Shown here: piece by piece, positions 62,876 to 64,000 of the stretch | How positions within the stretch are numbered: position 1 is the stretch's first letter | Layout: every line of letters starts with the position of its first letter | Source of the DNA: Certhia americana | Taxonomy: Eukaryota; Chordata; Aves; Passeriformes; Certhiidae | Assembly (NCBI GenBank): GCA_018697195.1 | Contig: JAGMWU010000041.1 | Span: 424,754-488,753, forward strand | Reading direction: 5' to 3' | Length of the DNA stretch: 64,000 nt | The notes under the pieces: model-generated | Told to the model about the DNA's origin: nothing | The model's database searches: none | The model's input: only the letters and a program-made list of their open reading frames with translations | Translations under genes and position numbers: made by a program

Positions 62876-64000
62876 AGTATCTGTGAAGCTAAAGAGAGCA
62901 GGACCCAAACTGTTCAAGACACTTCAGTCTCAGGATATCAGTTGGGAGTCAATGTGCAAATACATCTGAGGATTTTGACCTTCCTCAAGCTCACACCAGG
63001 AGCCTGCAGCAGGGCAGACTTAGCTCCCCTGTTCTATGGGAAATGTTACTCTCATTCCTGCTAAGACAAATTCCTGCACCCACCACAGACATGAGCACCC
63101 TGCATCTGCAGGGCATTCCCACAGCCTCCCAAGTCAGAGAGCTCAGAGCTGTTAATTCTGGCTGCCTGAGCACTCCTCATCTTCCAGAAAGCCCCACGCC
63201 TGCAGGATCCAGGTCATTTAAAATGGACTGGTTGGTGTTATCACATATCGCCCTAGGAATGAAGCTCTTACTGCCAAGACCTGTTTATTCCTCTAATATC
63301 CCCACATTGTGCCAAATAAACGGCATTGATGTCACATCATTTGCAAAGGACAGAAAACCTCTGCAGAGCTGCAACCAACAGCCCTCTCTTGTGCCAGGAC
63401 ATAGCACACATCCTGGGGAAATAAAGGCTTCATTTCATGCTTACAGCTCACCTGGGCTGAGGCTGGGATTAAGCAATCCTAGCATATCCAGGCACAGCTC
63501 TGACTCCACAACAGCTCCCACCTACTCTTGCTACAAATGCTCCCAGATTTTATTCACATTTTTAACTCTTAACACTGTTTAAAAGCAGGGTTAAAAAGAG
63601 GAGAAAAGGAAAGGAATGCTTAAAGGGAAAAGGAAGATAAAACCTGTTCAGATTCTGTACTTTCCACTTCTCTGGTAACTTTTGTGCAGACCAGTCTGCT
63701 GTAACCAAATCTGAGAGAGCACTGACATATTTTAGGACAGTCCAGCTCCTGAAAGGATCATGAAAATAGGTTGCTTGTTGAAGAGAACAAACATCTTACT
63801 TCAACAGCAATTTACAGCCCATCTTCAGAGCAGACCTCTCTCTGACTTTCACTCAGTGCTTCACCATCCGTCCATGAGAAGGGTCTGTCAGAGCCCACGA
63901 GGCTGCAGAGCACCATGAAATATGTGTGTGCTTTGTCAGAAGCATGGCCTAAACACTTACAGTGCTGTAAATATAAACTCAACAGCTGCTGTGCCTTACA

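Larger units (their letters stand above)
61457..64000. other. Gene-free stretch with a MIR-like relic
   Basis: No exon is supported. It includes a C-rich run at 62166-62180 and the MIR-like fragment at 62745-62875. The 179-codon plus-strand frame at 63043-63582 has no recognisable domain, signal or splice support. Confidence 0.5.

Noticed and set aside
63043..63582. 179-codon plus-strand open frame
   Set aside because: No recognisable family and no surrounding gene structure.

Overview
This looks like vertebrate nuclear DNA, most likely from a bird. The key evidence is a short CR1 LINE 3' fragment (about 40204-40455, minus strand) with the usual avian CR1 tail wording. Interspersed repeats are otherwise few, with one MIR-like SINE relic and two possible tRNA-type SINE fragments. 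I found no operons, bacterial gene structure, phage, CRISPR array or intact retroelement ORFs. Almost all open frames are short chance frames in intronic or intergenic DNA. I recognise no protein family in any of them.

The one clear landmark is a compact CpG island at about 39150-39475. It carries E2F-like sites, a CACGTG E-box at the end of an 11-bp tandem repeat, a near-consensus CTCF motif and, on the minus strand, a strong splice donor (exon end at 39215). I read this as the promoter and first, probably non-coding, exon of a minus-strand gene transcribed toward position 1. On that reading, 1-39.2 kb is largely intron. The best internal exon candidate is 32297-32429 (minus, 133 nt, one open frame, acceptor and donor present), with a weaker one at 17605-17688. 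I could not name the gene, and both exons need transcript evidence.

The right part, 39.5-64 kb, has no supportable exon. It holds the CR1 fragment, simple repeats, a (GAAA)n array interrupted by a 10-N assembly gap (61384-61393), a MIR-like relic and a weak second CpG-rich patch at about 58660-58930. It also has several blocks of AT-rich, homeobox- or POU-site-bearing sequence that look like conserved non-coding elements. The picture fits a housekeeping or cell-cycle-type promoter next to a regulatory gene desert, with the CTCF motif at the junction. No new biological system is evident. The points most worth checking are the promoter architecture, the candidate exons and the non-coding element cluster.
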